Positions 31,706 through 44,900 of a DNA stretch of 64,000 nt are shown here, one piece after another. Source of the stretch: Cryptomeria japonica (Eukaryota > Streptophyta > Pinopsida > Cupressales > Cupressaceae); assembly GCF_030272615.1 (NCBI RefSeq), contig NC_081413.1, forward strand, positions 445,119,038 to 445,183,037. Reading direction: 5' to 3'. A program made the position numbers and the translations under genes. The notes under the pieces were generated by a model. That model made no database searches, had not been told where the DNA came from, and saw only the letters and a list, made by a program, of their open reading frames with translations. How positions within the stretch are numbered: the first letter of the stretch is position 1; each line of letters begins with the position of its first letter.

Positions 31706-34700
31706 ATGTATAAGAGGGATGCACCGAAGTTGAATAAGTCAAGTTTCTCTACATGGCAAAAAAGGATGAAGCTGCATCTATCAGGAATTGGAGGATATGT
31801 TGTCTATTATCTGGAGAATGATTTCATCACACCAAGCACCTATCCATTGGCAATGAAATAGATAAAGGCAAAGCAAGAACATATTCAAGCAATGATTGAA
31901 ATAACATCTGCATTGACTGACTCAGAGTTTAATGATCTAGAAGGATGTACTGATGCAAAGGCAATGTGGACTAAGGTCATATCTATGTATGGTGGACATG
32001 AACATGTTCAAAGAGAAAAAGTGGATAGTCTAAGAGGACAACTTGAATCTATGAGGATGAATGAAGGTGAGAACATAACCCAGTATAGTACAAGACTAAA
32101 GGAGATTGTAAATCAAATCAAAGGAGCAGGAGGAACTATTGAAGAAAAGGATGTAACAAGTAATATGTTGAGAACCCTTCTACTTTCCTATGCAATCTGA
32201 GTCTCTGCAATCAATGAATTGAGGTCTATACCCAATATGCTAGTTTCTTTACATGCTACTATTGGTAAGCTACATCCATTTGAGTTAAGTAACTTTGATA
32301 ATAGTGGGTCATCGGTAAATAAAGTTGAATCTACATTCAATTCTTTTCATATTGATGAAACTGATGATTAGAATGATGGAAAGCATAACTACTCTAAAGG
32401 GAATCACAGTGGAGCAAGTGAAATATTTTGCAAAAACATGGAGGAGGTACACAAACTGTATGAGGAAATCAGAAAGCAAGAAGAGTTTGAAGCACTATTA
32501 GCTAGAAGGCTACCGAGAGGAAAAGGTAAGTATAAAGGAAAACTACCTTTGAAATGTTTCAATTGTGATAAGATAGGACATATGGCTTCTAACTGTCCTG
32601 ACAAAGAATCTAGTGAAAAGAGAGATTATTGAGATGGCAGAAAGAAAGATAATCATTACAGAGGACACCGAGACTTCAGGAGAAGAGATAAAAAGACATG
32701 CCTAATAGCTGATGAGGAATCTAATGATGATAAATTAGATGAAACTGATATAGAGGAAGTTGTTTATGTGGCTATCAAAGATGGATTAGATGAAGAAAGG
32801 TATGAAGAAAAAGCCCTAATATCTCACATAAACACTAACGATTTTTGGATTATAGATAGTGGTTGCTCACATCACATGACAGGTGATAAACACAAGTTTA
32901 TTAAATTAGATGATTATGATGGAGGCTATGTAAGATTTGGTAATGATGCACCATGTCCAGTAAGAGGTAAAGGATCCATGACACTTCTTGACAATGCTAA
33001 ATGTAATGATGTTTATTGGGTTGATTGTTGAGTGTAGCACAGCTAAACAACATAGGTTATTGAATAGAGTTTGAAAATGGAATTGTCAAAGTTCATGAAA
33101 AACATGGAAAGGTAGCTGCTATTGGTACACAAACAAGAGGTAATACATTTCATCTTGACTCAACTCAGAATAAATGTCTATATTCAAGGATAGATGATAG
33201 CTAGTTATGGCATAAAAGGTTTTGTCATGTTAATTTTGATAATCTGATCAAAATAAGTAAGAAGCACCGAGTAAGAGGTCTACCGAGTCTTGAAAAACCT
33301 TAGAATGCTATGTGCCGAGGATGCCAAATGGATAAGATGACAAGATAAAGCTTTACAAGTAAGTCCTACACTTCTAAGGGAATTTTAGATCTTGTGCATA
33401 CTGATCTTTGTGGTCCTATGAAAGTTCAGAGTTATTATGGTGATAAATATTTCATATTATTTGTGGATGATTACTCAAGGATGATGTCAGTAATGTTTTT
33501 AAAAGAAAAATCATAAGCTTTTCAAATGTTTAAATGGTGCAAGGCTAGAGTTGAAAATGAAATAGGAAGACAACTGAAATGTCTCAGATCAGATAGAGGA
33601 GGAGAGTTTACTTTTGATGAGTTCAACTTATTTTGCAACGATCATGGTATAAAAAGACAAGTCTCTAAACTGAGAACTCCACAATAGAATGGGATAGCTG
33701 AGAGAAGGAACAGATCTATTGTGGATTGTGCCAGAACCTTGATGATTGAAAAGAAAGTTCCACAAACATTTTGCAGAGAAGCAATAAGCACAGCAGTTTA
33801 CACCCTGAACCGAGTTCAATTGAAGAAAGGTACTTTGAAGACACCTTATGAAATTTAGTATGACAAGAAACCTAATGTAAGTTATTTTAAAATCTTTGCG
33901 AGTAAACGCTATGTTCACAAAGATGATAGAAATGGTAAGTTTGATCAGAAAAGTGAAGAAGAAACATTTCTAGGTTATTCTTCTAGAAGCAAAGCATTTA
34001 AATGTCTTATCAAATCATCTAACAAAATAGTAGAAAGTGCAAATGTGAAAATTGATGAATTTGCAAAAATAAATGATGAAGGAAACTCCAAAGAACTAGA
34101 AGATTATGAAGGATTTGTCTATGTTCAACCAAGAAGTCCTACCGAGATGACTGCTGAAGAAAATGAAGAGAATATCTAGTTACTGAGTGATGAAGAAGAT
34201 CATATAGAGCCTATCAAGCTTGTATTAGCCAAGTATGTCAGAAGCAACCATGCACCAAGTCAGATTATAGGAGATAAGAATGATCTAGTGATGACAAGGA
34301 ACAAACTAACACAGAACACATGTCTAATATCTGAATTTGAACCGAGAATAGTGAAAGAGAAATTTAACTGTGAAGATTGGATAAATGCTATGACAGAAGA
34401 GATTGATCAAATCAAGAAAAATGATGCATGGACATTGGTCCCAAGACTGAAGGACAAAAATGTAATCGATACAAAGTGGATCTTTAGAAACAAGCTAAAT
34501 GAAAAAGGTGAGGTCATTCGGAATAAAGCAAGACTAGTTTGCAAAGGGTATGCCCAAGAAGAAGGAATTGATTATGGTGAGACTTTTGCACCTGTGGCAA
34601 GACTTGAAGGAGTAAGAACATTGTTGGCATATGCTGCTTACAAGAATTTCAAGGTATATCAAATGGATGTGAAATCTGCATTTCTAATGGTATATTAGAA

Positions 34701-35873
34701 GAAGAAGTTTTCATTGAACAACTTGAAGGATTTGTTGAAGGAGAAAATAATGATCAGGTATGTAAATTGAACAAAGCTTTATATGGTCTGAAACAAGAAC
34801 CTAGAGCATGGTATGAGAGATTGCACTCATATTTGATCAAAATTGGTTTTATATGAACAAGTGAAAACAACAATATGTACATGAAGAATGATGAAAATGG
34901 AGTATTGATCTTAGCCATATTTGTTTATGATATTATCTTTAGTGGAAATGACTCTCTATGCAAGAACTTTGGAAATGAAATGAGCAAAGAATTTGAGATG
35001 TCATTAATCGGTGAGATAAAATATTTTATAGGTCTACAAATACTGCAAATGAAAGATGAGATTTTCATTACCCAATCCAAGTACATAAAGGAAATCTTGA
35101 AGGAATTTGGAATGGAGGATTCAAAACCAGTAAGTACTCCTATGACTACCAACTGTAAACTATCAAAGAATGATGAATCTGCATCTGTTGATGAGACACT
35201 TTACCGATCTATGATTGGAAAGTTGCAATATGTTGTTCACAATAGGCTAGATATAGCACATGCAGTAGGTATTGTTGCAAGATTTTCTGCAGATCCTAAG
35301 GAAACACACATGAAGGCAATCAAAAGAATTTTCAGATACTTAAAAGGCACTGAAGATTATGGCTTAGTATATCGGAAAGGAAATGTTTTTTATTTAAAAA
35401 TTTATACTGATGCTGATTGGGCAGGTAACATTGATGACAGGAAAAGCACAAGTGGAGGAGCTTTCTTTTTAGGAGAAAGACTAGTGAGTTGGCTTAGCAA
35501 GAAATAAGGATGTGTTTCTCAGTCAACAATAGAAGTTGAATATGTTGTTGCAGCACTGAATTGCACCAATATAGCATGGATCAAACAACTGTTGGAAGGT
35601 ATAAATGAGCAAGTTACTGAGCTAGTAACTATATTCTGTGATAACACTAGTGCCATTAACATTTCAAAGAATCTTGTTATGCACTCTAATACAAAGCACA
35701 TCTCTATCAAATATCATTATCTTAGAGAAGAAGTTCAAGAGAAGAAAGTGGTTTTGGAGTATGTTAGCACAAAGGAACAAATTGTAGACATCTTCACCAA
35801 GCCACTGCCAAAGGACACTTTTGCATATCTCAGAAGTCAGTTAGGGGTCCTACCCCTATCTTCCATTCACTGA
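31706..35873 (+). pseudogene. Copia D gag-pol
   Basis: Gag starts MYKRDAPKLNKSSFSTWQ and holds the copia gag core (AMWTKVISMYGGHEHVQREK), then the zinc knuckle CFNCDKIGHMASNC. Protease: WIIDSGCSHHMTGDKHKF. Integrase: the HHCC part (WHKRFCHVNF, CRGCQMDK), then [20 protein letters not shown] and NGIAERRNRS, with the catalytic D, D, E in place. [22 protein letters not shown] to YQMDVKSAF; the active site reads VYDIIF where YVDDIIF is expected. RNase H: YTDADWAGNIDDRKSTSGG to IVDIFTKPLPKDTF. At least two frameshifts (after 33031 and near 34690) and several stops break the frame. Confidence 0.87.
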
Positions 35874-36095
35874 CTGAGTTTGGTGAAAGCATCAATTCGA
35901 TGACTCTATAGAATATCTTTTAGGAGTTGATGCAGATTTACACACTTTAGGAGGTTTTCTAAAGGTGTGCAGGAAACAATAAATAGGGAATAGGAATTGA
36001 AGACAAAATGCTCTGACCGAGACTGAATTGATACATAACAGCATGGAATTTACTTCTCTGAGGAAGAAATTATGTTTTTAGTTCTTTTCATTTTT

Positions 36096-36448
36096 GGCAT
36101 TGTTGTCAAAGGGGGAGAAGACTAATGTATGGGGGAGAAGTCTACTGACCGAAGGAGAAGACTACATTTCAGAACTAGGGAGAAGACTAATGACAGAGGG
36201 AGAGCATTTCAGAATTTCACAGCAATCTGAATCCAAATCAATAAAGTCAAATCAATTGGTTTTGCCATCAATGCCAAATGGGGAGATTCTTGGCATTATA
36301 ACAGACAAGAAGAAGGTTGGCATTCCAATTACAATGAGAGATTGTTGGCATTTCAATAAGGATATTGAGAAGGTTGTTGATGACTATGGATATAACTGAT
36401 TAAGGATGATTACTGTCTTAATATTATTATTTTTTCATTGATGTCAAG
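36096..36448 (+). other. PPT-flanking complementary boxes, copia D
   Basis: Box 1 GGCATTGTTGTCAAAGGGGG (36096 on), box 2 TTTTGCCATCAATGCCAA (36260-36277), box 3 TTTTCATTGATGTCAAG (36432-36448). The loop is longer (about 155 nt) than in the other families. Confidence 0.6.
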
Positions 36449-37817
36449 AAATTGATTTTCTAATTTAGTATGATGTTGCCATATCTTAAGAAGTATGATT
36501 TGATGAGTATAAAGATGTTGATAAAAGACACAAGAAAGAATCTGATGAATAACGGGATAAGTTATTCAATGGGCAACTATTACCAAGTTAGACAATGATG
36601 AGATCATGATGTTTAGATTGTTTTGATATCCTACATATGCTATTGTTTGAAATGTTAATACTATACTATGTTACCAAGCAAAGAACCTAGTCGGTAAACC
36701 CTAAGGAACCTAGTTGATAAAACCCTAAGGTTATTGCTATCGGTTAATGAAGGTTGAATGTCTACCGAGTGAAGTTTAGTATTTACTGAGTTACAACCGA
36801 GCTATAATAGAATGCATTAAATGTTTACATGTGATATTTAATGAAGGAAGCTAATGAGCAGGAGTGGATTAAATGATTGGTAAGCTATGTATGAAGATTG
36901 TTAAAGAATCTATGGTAAAGAAAGATCAGCAGGAACATCTACAGCTTAGATTGAACCGCAATACCCTAACAAAAGTTCCAAGGTGGGGTAAAATGTTTTC
37001 AGATTGAAGGATACATTGAACTTGGACAAGATTGAAGATTTGATGGCTATGATTGATCATGGGAAATGTGATCAAGGAGATTAAGTGGTTGGAAGATTGT
37101 TTATAAATAGGAAACTGTTGATAAACAAGATATGCGGGCAAGTGTATGCACAGGGATGCTACATAGTGATTACCGAGCACAAAAGCTTGAAGACCTGTTT
37201 TGATAACAGAGTATAGAGCCCAGCAGATAGAGCCCAATAGATAGACAAGATTAGTTCTATGTCTAAATTGTATTAAACAAATAAGAATCCACTTCAGCAT
37301 TTTTAGATTTGAAGTTGTAGACATATTTTTATTACTGTTATTTTGAGAAGTAGCAGAAAATCTCTTAACCGAGTGGACTTAATAGTCTTATTTGTAAAAT
37401 CCTCTAGCAAGGTGACATTCTTATTGAGTGTTGAAATTCTTTGACAAGGTCACTTCTAACAAGGTGAAGATCCTAACAGATCTGAGGGAAATCCCTTAAC
37501 CGGGTCACATCTAGCAATGTGTTTGTAATCTTTAATAGGATTTTCTTTTAACCGAGCATACTCTAGAAGAGTATATTTCTTAGTGGGTCTGAAATCCCAC
37601 AGTGGTTTTTCCCTATTTGGGTTTCCACATTAAATCTGGTGTTATATGTTTGTGATCTTATCTATTTATGGGTCTGCATGCATTACTGTTTTTCTGATAA
37701 GGTTACCAAGGTTGAATCTGTTGTTTTTATTTAAGATTAAGTTTGAATGATTCACCCCCCCCTCTCATATTGTTAGCTTGGCATTTGTACTAATCATATT
37801 TAGTATGAGAACTATCA
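36288..37817 (+). repeat. Copia D 3' LTR
   Basis: Starts TCTTGGCATTATAA (TG mutated to TC) after a polypurine tract AATGGGGAGAT and ends CTATCA. It has a ~30-bp duplication near its start ('ggttggcattccaattacaatgagagattg') that the 5' LTR lacks. Confidence 0.87.
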
Positions 37818-37843
37818 ATTGGTATCAGAGCTTTATCTTCTGA
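37818..37843 (+). other. Second PBS directly after the D 3' LTR
   Basis: The perfect TGGTATCAGAGC at 37820-37831 follows the LTR that ends copia D. A PBS belongs downstream of a 5' LTR, so this LTR also served, or once served, another element. Only about 26 bp of that interior remain before gypsy leader sequence takes over. Confidence 0.8.
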
Positions 37844-38616
37844 TAGGGTTTCTACTTTGTTAAATCTAGGGTTTCTGTCTACTCTGTTAAATCTAAGGTT
37901 AAAAAAAAAAAAATATGTTTTTTCACCATATCTTCTTTATCTTAACTCCATTTTCCTCAAAACTCCACCAGATTCTCTGCATTGCAATTTTCTACATTTT
38001 CTTCCTTGGGGGCCTTATCCCAAAAATCCACTTTTTGAAGCCTAAATCCCATATTTCTCTATTTTTAGGGTTTGCCATAACTTCTTCCCCTTTTATCCAA
38101 TCACCTCCAAATGTTTCTCATATTATCCATCTCCAACTTTTTCTTCTTTGCCCCTCTTTGACAAATTTTCCCATTCCTTCATCTCTCCTCCAATACCCCC
38201 ATTTTTCGCTTGCCTATCCCTTGGAAAGTGGCAAAAACCTAGTCAAACCCCATTTACCCATCAAAGATTTCTTCAAATCCACATTTGTCATTAGTAAAAA
38301 AGTTTTTATTCATGTTTTTCTATTCATTCCCAAAAAATCAAAAAAATTAATATTTTTGTCATTTTGTTGTTTTTTGCAAGACTCTTGTTGAAGACTCTAT
38401 TTTTCCAAACTAATCAAATTGTTTTGCAGGATGCTTGTTGAAGACTCCATTTTTTTCAAACAACTAATCAAGTTGTTTTGCAGGATGCTTGTTGAAGACT
38501 CCATTTTTCAAAACTACTAATCAAGTTGTTTTGCAGGTTGCCTAGCTGATCCAACCAAATCTTGTGCATTTATTTAAACTAGGCACCTAGATATTAATTA
38601 AAATGGAATGAACCAT
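37844..38616 (+). mobile_element. Displaced gypsy leader fragment
   Basis: About 773 bp nearly identical to gypsy 1 leader 19065-19843, including the three ~50-bp acceptor-like repeats. It begins in the 'tagggtttct' repeat and ends at GAACCATT, where family A LTR sequence starts. No LTR or PBS of its own is present, so it is a fragment. Confidence 0.85.
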
Positions 38617-39073
38617 TCACCGGCAAGCAAGTAACTATTACACTGTTACTAGTATATGGTACACCAGTAGGATATAATGATCACCGGCACTTGGAAAGAT
38701 ATGGAAAACACTTGGTAATATCGAAGACATCTTGTGGACATCTTGTCTTAATGAATTAATCATTGGTATATTCATATTTGCATATTTGCTTTTACCGGCA
38801 AATAGGTCCAGGGTTACATCGACAGGTTTATCTCTTCCAGATTAGCACAACATACTATGAAGATGATTAATTATTATTGTAAATGCATTAAGCCGACATG
38901 TTCAATCAGTTATTGCATTGGATATTATATTGTTTGTAAAATATTTTTATTGTAATATCTTATAGAGACGACCTACTAAAATTGGTCTTAGGTTATGGTA
39001 TAAATGTAAGATCTTATTTGTAAGACTAGGAGTGGAATGTGAAAAAGAATTGTGTGAAGGTATATGCGAGATT
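38614..39073 (+). repeat. Family A 5' LTR (copy 2), left part, 5'-truncated
   Basis: Starts at CATTCACCGGCAAGCAAG, about 78 bp into the LTR compared with 52034-53094. It proceeds to GCGAGATT, where element E is inserted. The missing start and the CATT shared with the gypsy fragment mark an illegitimate junction. Confidence 0.82.
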
Positions 39074-40212
39074 TTTTGGCATTTTTTATGTTTATGTTGT
39101 GATTTTCATTGATGGACACACACTTGTATTGAGATTCCCTTTATATGTATGAGCTTATGCTCAACCGGTAATTTGTTCCAACCGGTATGTTGTATACTAG
39201 TCTCTAGACTTGTGGTGATTTTGCAGAATGTGTTTCCCGGTCTGAAGCGGCATGTTGACCCCAAGAGGGTTGTGGATCACAAGTAGCATGAGGAAGCAAA
39301 GCGGCACAACACATTCTTACCAGTCTTCATTTTTGTCAACCCAGCAACCGGCATTTTGTATGAACCGGTAACACTCTGTGATGAGTTACGAACCAGCATT
39401 TTGTGATAAGTTACCAATCCACCGATTGTTTGATGGTGCTGACACATTGATAGTGATTCTTGTGTCATGTTACTGAGTATGTCCAGATTCACTGAACCTA
39501 GGAAATTGTAATGTAATCCTATTGGATCGACATGAAATCAGATTCCCTTAAAAGGACATCATGTCTAGGGTTTTTAAGTTGTTGAAGAAGTTGTGAATAG
39601 GGTTTATGTTGTGCTAGGGTTTAAGGTGGAAGTGGAGAGCGATCTTATTAGAGAAGATCAAGTTGTAACTAAGAGAGAGATAGAGGAGACTGAAGTAATG
39701 CTGGAATGCATTAGCTATGAGCAATACTGGATCTAACCAAGCAATTTGTGCTAGTAGATAGATCAAACACTTGTTGATTACTCACATCTTTAACAAGTCA
39801 GTAGCCCTTAACCAGGTAGGCCTCAAAGCCTTTGTAAAATCCTCTAACAAGGTAGTCTTTAATCGGACTTATCTCCTAACAGAGATTGAGATTCCTAACA
39901 GGATCTATTCTGGTGAAGAAAATTGTAAGACCTTCACCGGTCTGACCTTAACCGGTCTGGTTTCTATTCTGCAGATAGTGACTTGTGAGTTCCATCTCAT
40001 CGTGATTTTTCCCAGTTGGGTTTCCACGTCAAATATCTTGTGTTATGGTTGTATTTCTTTTGTGGGTGAATGTTTTGTTCGCATTTTGGTTTGTATGTGT
40101 GATAACTGGTTTGATTGTCAGACTACTTTACAGGTTTATCTTTAGACTGTGTAAGTGTTTTAGTGCAAAGATTTTTGGCATACTAATTCACCCCCCCTCT
40201 TAGTATTCATCA
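39074..40212 (+). repeat. Element E 5' LTR
   Basis: An 1139-bp LTR that starts TTTTGGCATTTTTTATG where the 3' copy has TGCTGGAATTTTTTATG, and ends TATTCATCA. It is near-identical to 45743-46919 apart from scattered changes and a ~38-bp insertion in the 3' copy. Confidence 0.9.
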
Positions 40213-40214
40213 AT

Positions 40215-40226
40215 TGGTATCAGAGC
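40215..40226 (+). other. Element E primer binding site
   Basis: Perfect TGGTATCAGAGC, two bases after the 5' LTR. Confidence 0.88.
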
Positions 40227-40250
40227 CAACTTTTTTATAAGTTTAACCAC

Positions 40251-41540
40251 TTGGAAAGAGATATGGGGGAATACACCTTGAGGGAAATTACTCAACGACT
40301 CACTAAGTTTGAGCAAGCCTATGATGATCTTATGGTCAAATACAAGGCATCTAAAGAAAAAAGAAGAGAACATGCAGAGAGGCTGATGGAACTATCTGAA
40401 AGTAGTTCTGAAGATGAAGCTAACATGGAAGCTATGATTGCTGAAGTGAATAAGCTGAATGATTCAAACTCCAATTTGAGAAAGGAGTTGGAAGGACTGA
40501 CTATTCGGTTTAGCCAAGAGCTTGAGAATCAGAGAAAAGCTGAAGATCTGGTAAAAGACAGAGATCATGAGATCTCCAAGTTGAAACATGAGATTAGTGC
40601 ACTAACTGCTTGCCTTCATGAGAATAGAATGGAAAAAGAAGACATGCAAGGAGAATTGAACATTGCCATCTCTGAAAATGCAAGTCTTACAGAGACAAAT
40701 ACTGCTATTTCCAAAGAACTCTTTGAGTCAAAGGAAATACTTGCTAAGTTTGGCAAAAGTACAGTCAGGCTAGAACAAAAGCTTGAGTCATCTAGACCAG
40801 CAAAGAATACCAATGGTCTTGGTTTTTCTGGACATGAGGAAGGAGAATCCTTAGGAACAAATGCTGGAGCATCAAAGAAGCAACCGACACTCAAAGGAAA
40901 AGGTAAGCAAAAATTCAAACCTATTTTCTTTAACTGTCTTAAAGAAAGACACACTGCCAATATATGTAGGAGCAAAGCCTACAATAATTTTCCTTATTTT
41001 ATCAACAATGTATCTAGATCCAATAAGTTCAATGGTCATTGTTATGCATGCAACAAGTTTGGGCATAGAGCATTTGAATGCAGGTCTGTAATGGATAACA
41101 CTGGAAGATATCCTCAAAGGACCCAAGGAACTGGTCCTGAATCTTTTATGAACTAGAACCACAACTGGTTTAATGTCTTCAATCATCAGTCAAGAAGCAG
41201 TGGTCATCAAGTGGCAACCGGATGGAGAGAAATTTGTATGATCTGTCATGGTCATGGTCACACTGCTACAACATGCAGAAGGAAGAATAGAAACATGTAC
41301 AATGGACCTTGGAGAGCACCTGGACTTGTTTACTATCACTGCAACAAACCGTGTCACATTGCGAGATTCTGCAGAAGCAGAAAAAGTATATTTGATGATA
41401 TACCAATCACTTAGGAAAGAGAAATAGATGTTGAAAAAGTTCAAGGAGACATGAAAAAAACATGGAAGAAGAAACCAATATTATTGGAGGAGGAACCGGT
41501 TTCTGCACCTAGTGTGGAAATATCAGAACCGGCAAACTAA
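40251..41540 (+). pseudogene. Element E ORF1: gag-like coiled coil with four CCHC-type knuckles
   Basis: Starts MERDMGEYTLREITQRLTKF (alternative start at 40263) and is open for 301 codons. Stops at 41154 and 41412 are followed by the same frame, to 41538. Residues ~10-190 form a long charged coiled coil. A NTNGLGFSG...GESLGTN motif matches element C. The four knuckles are NCLKERHTANIC (first Cys and Gly lost), CYACNKFGHRAFEC, CMICHGHGHTATTC and YHCNKPCHIARFC (first Cys lost). The likely role is RNA binding and particle assembly, by analogy with gag. No standard copia gag core was seen. Confidence 0.8.
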
Positions 41541-41980
41541 GCCTCAAAGGCTTAGGGGAAGCAAATAGAAAAATGCGTTTGAACCCTCGGTTAACACTAG
41601 TAAAAGTCCTTAACCGGTATGCTACACCTGTCGCTTGGCAGAAGATTGGAAATGGTAAAGAGGCAAACTAGGGTTTACGCTCTAATATAGGAGCATTAAT
41701 GATGGTAGGTGAGAGACATGTATAAATGCATTTTTCAAATCATTTCTCACTATCTGTTTTTGAGCGAAGAAAAGTTTTCAAGTCCAGAGCAAAGAAAAGG
41801 TGATTTGAGCTTAGATTTTGAGAAATTGGAGAGCTTTGAAAGAGATTTAAATATAGTTTGCAAGTGGTAGTGGAGAACTCAGAGCGGTGATTTGGCATTC
41901 GACGGAGAGAAAAGTAAAGCAGAATCAGGAAGCCCTAATTTCATGTTAAGGTATTTTTCATGTTCTTGAAATACTCTTCA

Positions 41981-44900
41981 ATGGCTTCCACATCTCATAC
42001 TAGTTCAAGCACTTCTATTGAGTCAGAAAGTTTTATTCAAAGGAAGGGAAAATATAATGCTTTGTCACAAGTTCCAGCCAGAGTCATAGTCAAAGAAGGA
42101 ATTTCAGACTATATTGATTGCAAGATAGAAGACCTAGGGTCCTTAGCCATTCATACTCAATTTGGTCTATTTTGCGGAAAGGACAAAAGGATCAAACCAG
42201 AATTCAGTATCTTAGAGAAGAAGAAACTCCATAATGTGGTGTATTTTCTGGAAGACTTCATAGAGGATCACATCAGAATCATCTTAAGAAGAGTCCATGG
42301 TGACAAGATGTACCTGGAGAGAACGCATGATATCATGCTTGAGGCAATTCATGTAGTCACCAGTTTCTGCAACATAGGAGAAGTGCCAGCCCTGAGAATG
42401 GTAAGTAAAATGGAAATGAACAAGCTCACTGGTTCGACAAGTGATTCATGAGGTATGACAGTTAATCCTATCAAGGATGAATTGGTAAAATATGCCTGCA
42501 TGGTGATAGGCTACAAAACATTCTCAGCCAACAGGATTAATTTTGTATCTACTGCAGCAGTAAATGTTGCTTACCGGATGATTATAGAGGAAAAATCATT
42601 TGACTTATGCACCGGCATGTAGAGGCAACTCCTGTCAAACCTTAAGGCAATCAAAAAGGACAATTCACTCAAATTTAAGTTTGGAAAACTACTAGTAGGG
42701 TTGTTTTTCTATTTCCAAGGCTACTTTCCAGGTGTAGGAGATGTCCAGTGGTCCCCTGACCAACTGGTAACCAAGAAGATAAAGGAAAGTGTGCAAGCCA
42801 TCGGAACCGGTTACCCTAAGGTACTGAACAAATACTTTGATGAGTTCAGAAGAAAGATGAGTCAGAGGGTATGAATCTTAGGTGATATAGTGAAGAAGTA
42901 TGAAGATGACATCTATTTCACTATTCAGGTGGACAAATGTCTAATGGAGGCGGTTGAGCCTAGAATGGAGGAAGTGGAGCCTATGGGCTATGAGGTCATG
43001 TTTGACATGCTAGAAGGGTATGCTTCAACCCTTATTGCCTCACCTCTTGATCTAAAGGAAAAGAAAACCAGAACCTACTTGGAGAGGATCGCATTGGTTG
43101 AAGAACCATTGGTGAAGAAGGGAAAAGAACTGGCAGCCAAGAAAGCTAAGGCAGGGCCTCCAGCATTAGCACCAGCTACCACTACGACTCCAAGAGTGAC
43201 CAAGCGGTCACCGGCAAAGAAGAAAATAGAGGTAACACCGGCTAAAGTATTCAAAAGAAAGAGGAAGACTAAGGAAAATGAACCACACTCCGAAGAAACT
43301 GAGTCTGATGAACAGCCAAAGAAGGCTAGACAGACCATGAAGGTAAAGAAGAATGAACCGGCAACATCCACATCGGTAAATATAGATATCTCCTCTTACA
43401 AACCTTTGACACATTGTCAAAGAACAGTAAAGAATATTAGGAGAAATTTACTTCATGATTTAATTGATTATTATGATGAATTCAATAGTGAAGAAAAAGA
43501 TGAAGTACTGCTAGAAATCATTCTTTATTTATGTAAAAGTGACCGGTCACCATCAGAGATTAAATCTCAGACACCGGATTCATTATTTAAAGCATTGGAT
43601 AACAAATGGTGCATTGCCATTGAAAAGGAGCAAGAGATTAGGGAGAAAGTTTTTGTACATTACTTCCCCGAACTCTCAAATTCAGAATTATTTGATGTAT
43701 TAGATCAAAATAAAGGTCTCTTCTTCACAAGGAGAAGAAGACTCTGGTTGTTGGAAGGGAGAGTTGATGATGTAGAAAAGGATACACATCAACAAATGGC
43801 CCATGCTATCATCTCTCACAAAGCTCGAATGGCCAACCTCCAAGCGGAAAAAGAACCAGTTATTTCCAAATCGGATGAAGTTTTTGATGAGGAAGGAAAC
43901 TTGGTGGAGGAACCAATCGACACCATAGATGTCAATGCCCTGGATATAGAAGATGTCACTCAGAACATACCTTCTGAGGGAACTAAACAGGGGTAGCAAG
44001 CCGATCAGGGTGGTGAACAAGTTGGTGACACATAGTGAGTGACAAAAGATCAGGAAGAGAAAAAGAAGGAGGAAGATGAGAAACAGAAAAAGGAGGAAGA
44101 GAAAAAGAAAGAGGAAGAGGAGAAAAGAAAAGATGAAGAGAAGAAGAAGCAAGAAGAAGAAAGGAAAAAGAAAGAAGAAGAGGACAAGGAAGAAAAGAAG
44201 AAGAAGGAAGAAGAAGAAAAGAGGAAGAAGGAAGAAGAAGAAAAGAAGAGGGAAGAAGAAGAAAAGAGAAAGAGGGAAGAAGAAGAAAAGAAGAAGGAAG
44301 AGGAAGAAAAGAAGAAGGAAGAGGAAGAAAAGAAGAAAAAGGAAGCGAAAGAGAAGAAGAAGAGGGAAGAAGAAGAAAAGGAAGAGCAGAAGAGGAGAGC
44401 AGAGGAGAAGAAAAAGGCAGAAGAAGACAAGGAAGAAGAGAAGAGAAGAGAAGCAAAAAAGAAGAAAGCTGAAGAAGCCAAGGAACGTGAAGTGGAAAAA
44501 AGCTCTCAGGTGGAGACTCCGAAGGCAACCGGAAGTCAACCCTCACCGGTTGATCTCTCTAGTCCTATCAATCTCCAATCTGCAAGTGAGTCAAAGGTTA
44601 TGCAGAGCATCAAGGTTGGTCAAGAGCGCCTTGAGATCATTTGTAGGAAAAAGGACCAAGACATCATTCAGGCAGCTGTAGACACACTTACTGGTTTAAT
44701 CCCCAGTACTAATCTTCTTGACACTGATTCATCACTAGCACAACTCAAACTTCTATGTACTATAGTGGATGATCAGGTGTAGAGCCTAGAAGAAGCAGCT
44801 AAGGCCAATGTAAAGAAAGAGCACCAAAAGGCTCTTGATGTTGCTTTGGTGAAGAAACTGAATGAGCTTAGGACTGATCTGCTAAAGGATCAAAAGATCA

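Larger units (their letters stand above)
30140..37817 (+). mobile_element. Ty1/copia element D, full length but decayed
   Basis: Two LTRs of ~1.5 kb, a degenerate PBS, gag-pol in copia order (integrase before RT), a polypurine tract and the 3' LTR. The left flank is TTATA within the gypsy tandem repeat. The right flank (ATTGG) is not a matching duplication, and the gypsy repeat does not resume, so the right end was rearranged after insertion. Confidence 0.85.

Noticed and set aside
43700-44539. 279-codon minus-strand frame rich in Leu and Phe, resembling a multi-pass membrane protein
   Set aside because: It is the reverse complement of the GAA/GAG-rich Lys/Glu tract in element E ORF2; the hydrophobicity is a by-product of the purine-rich plus strand. 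The other frames over the same tract are likewise artefacts.
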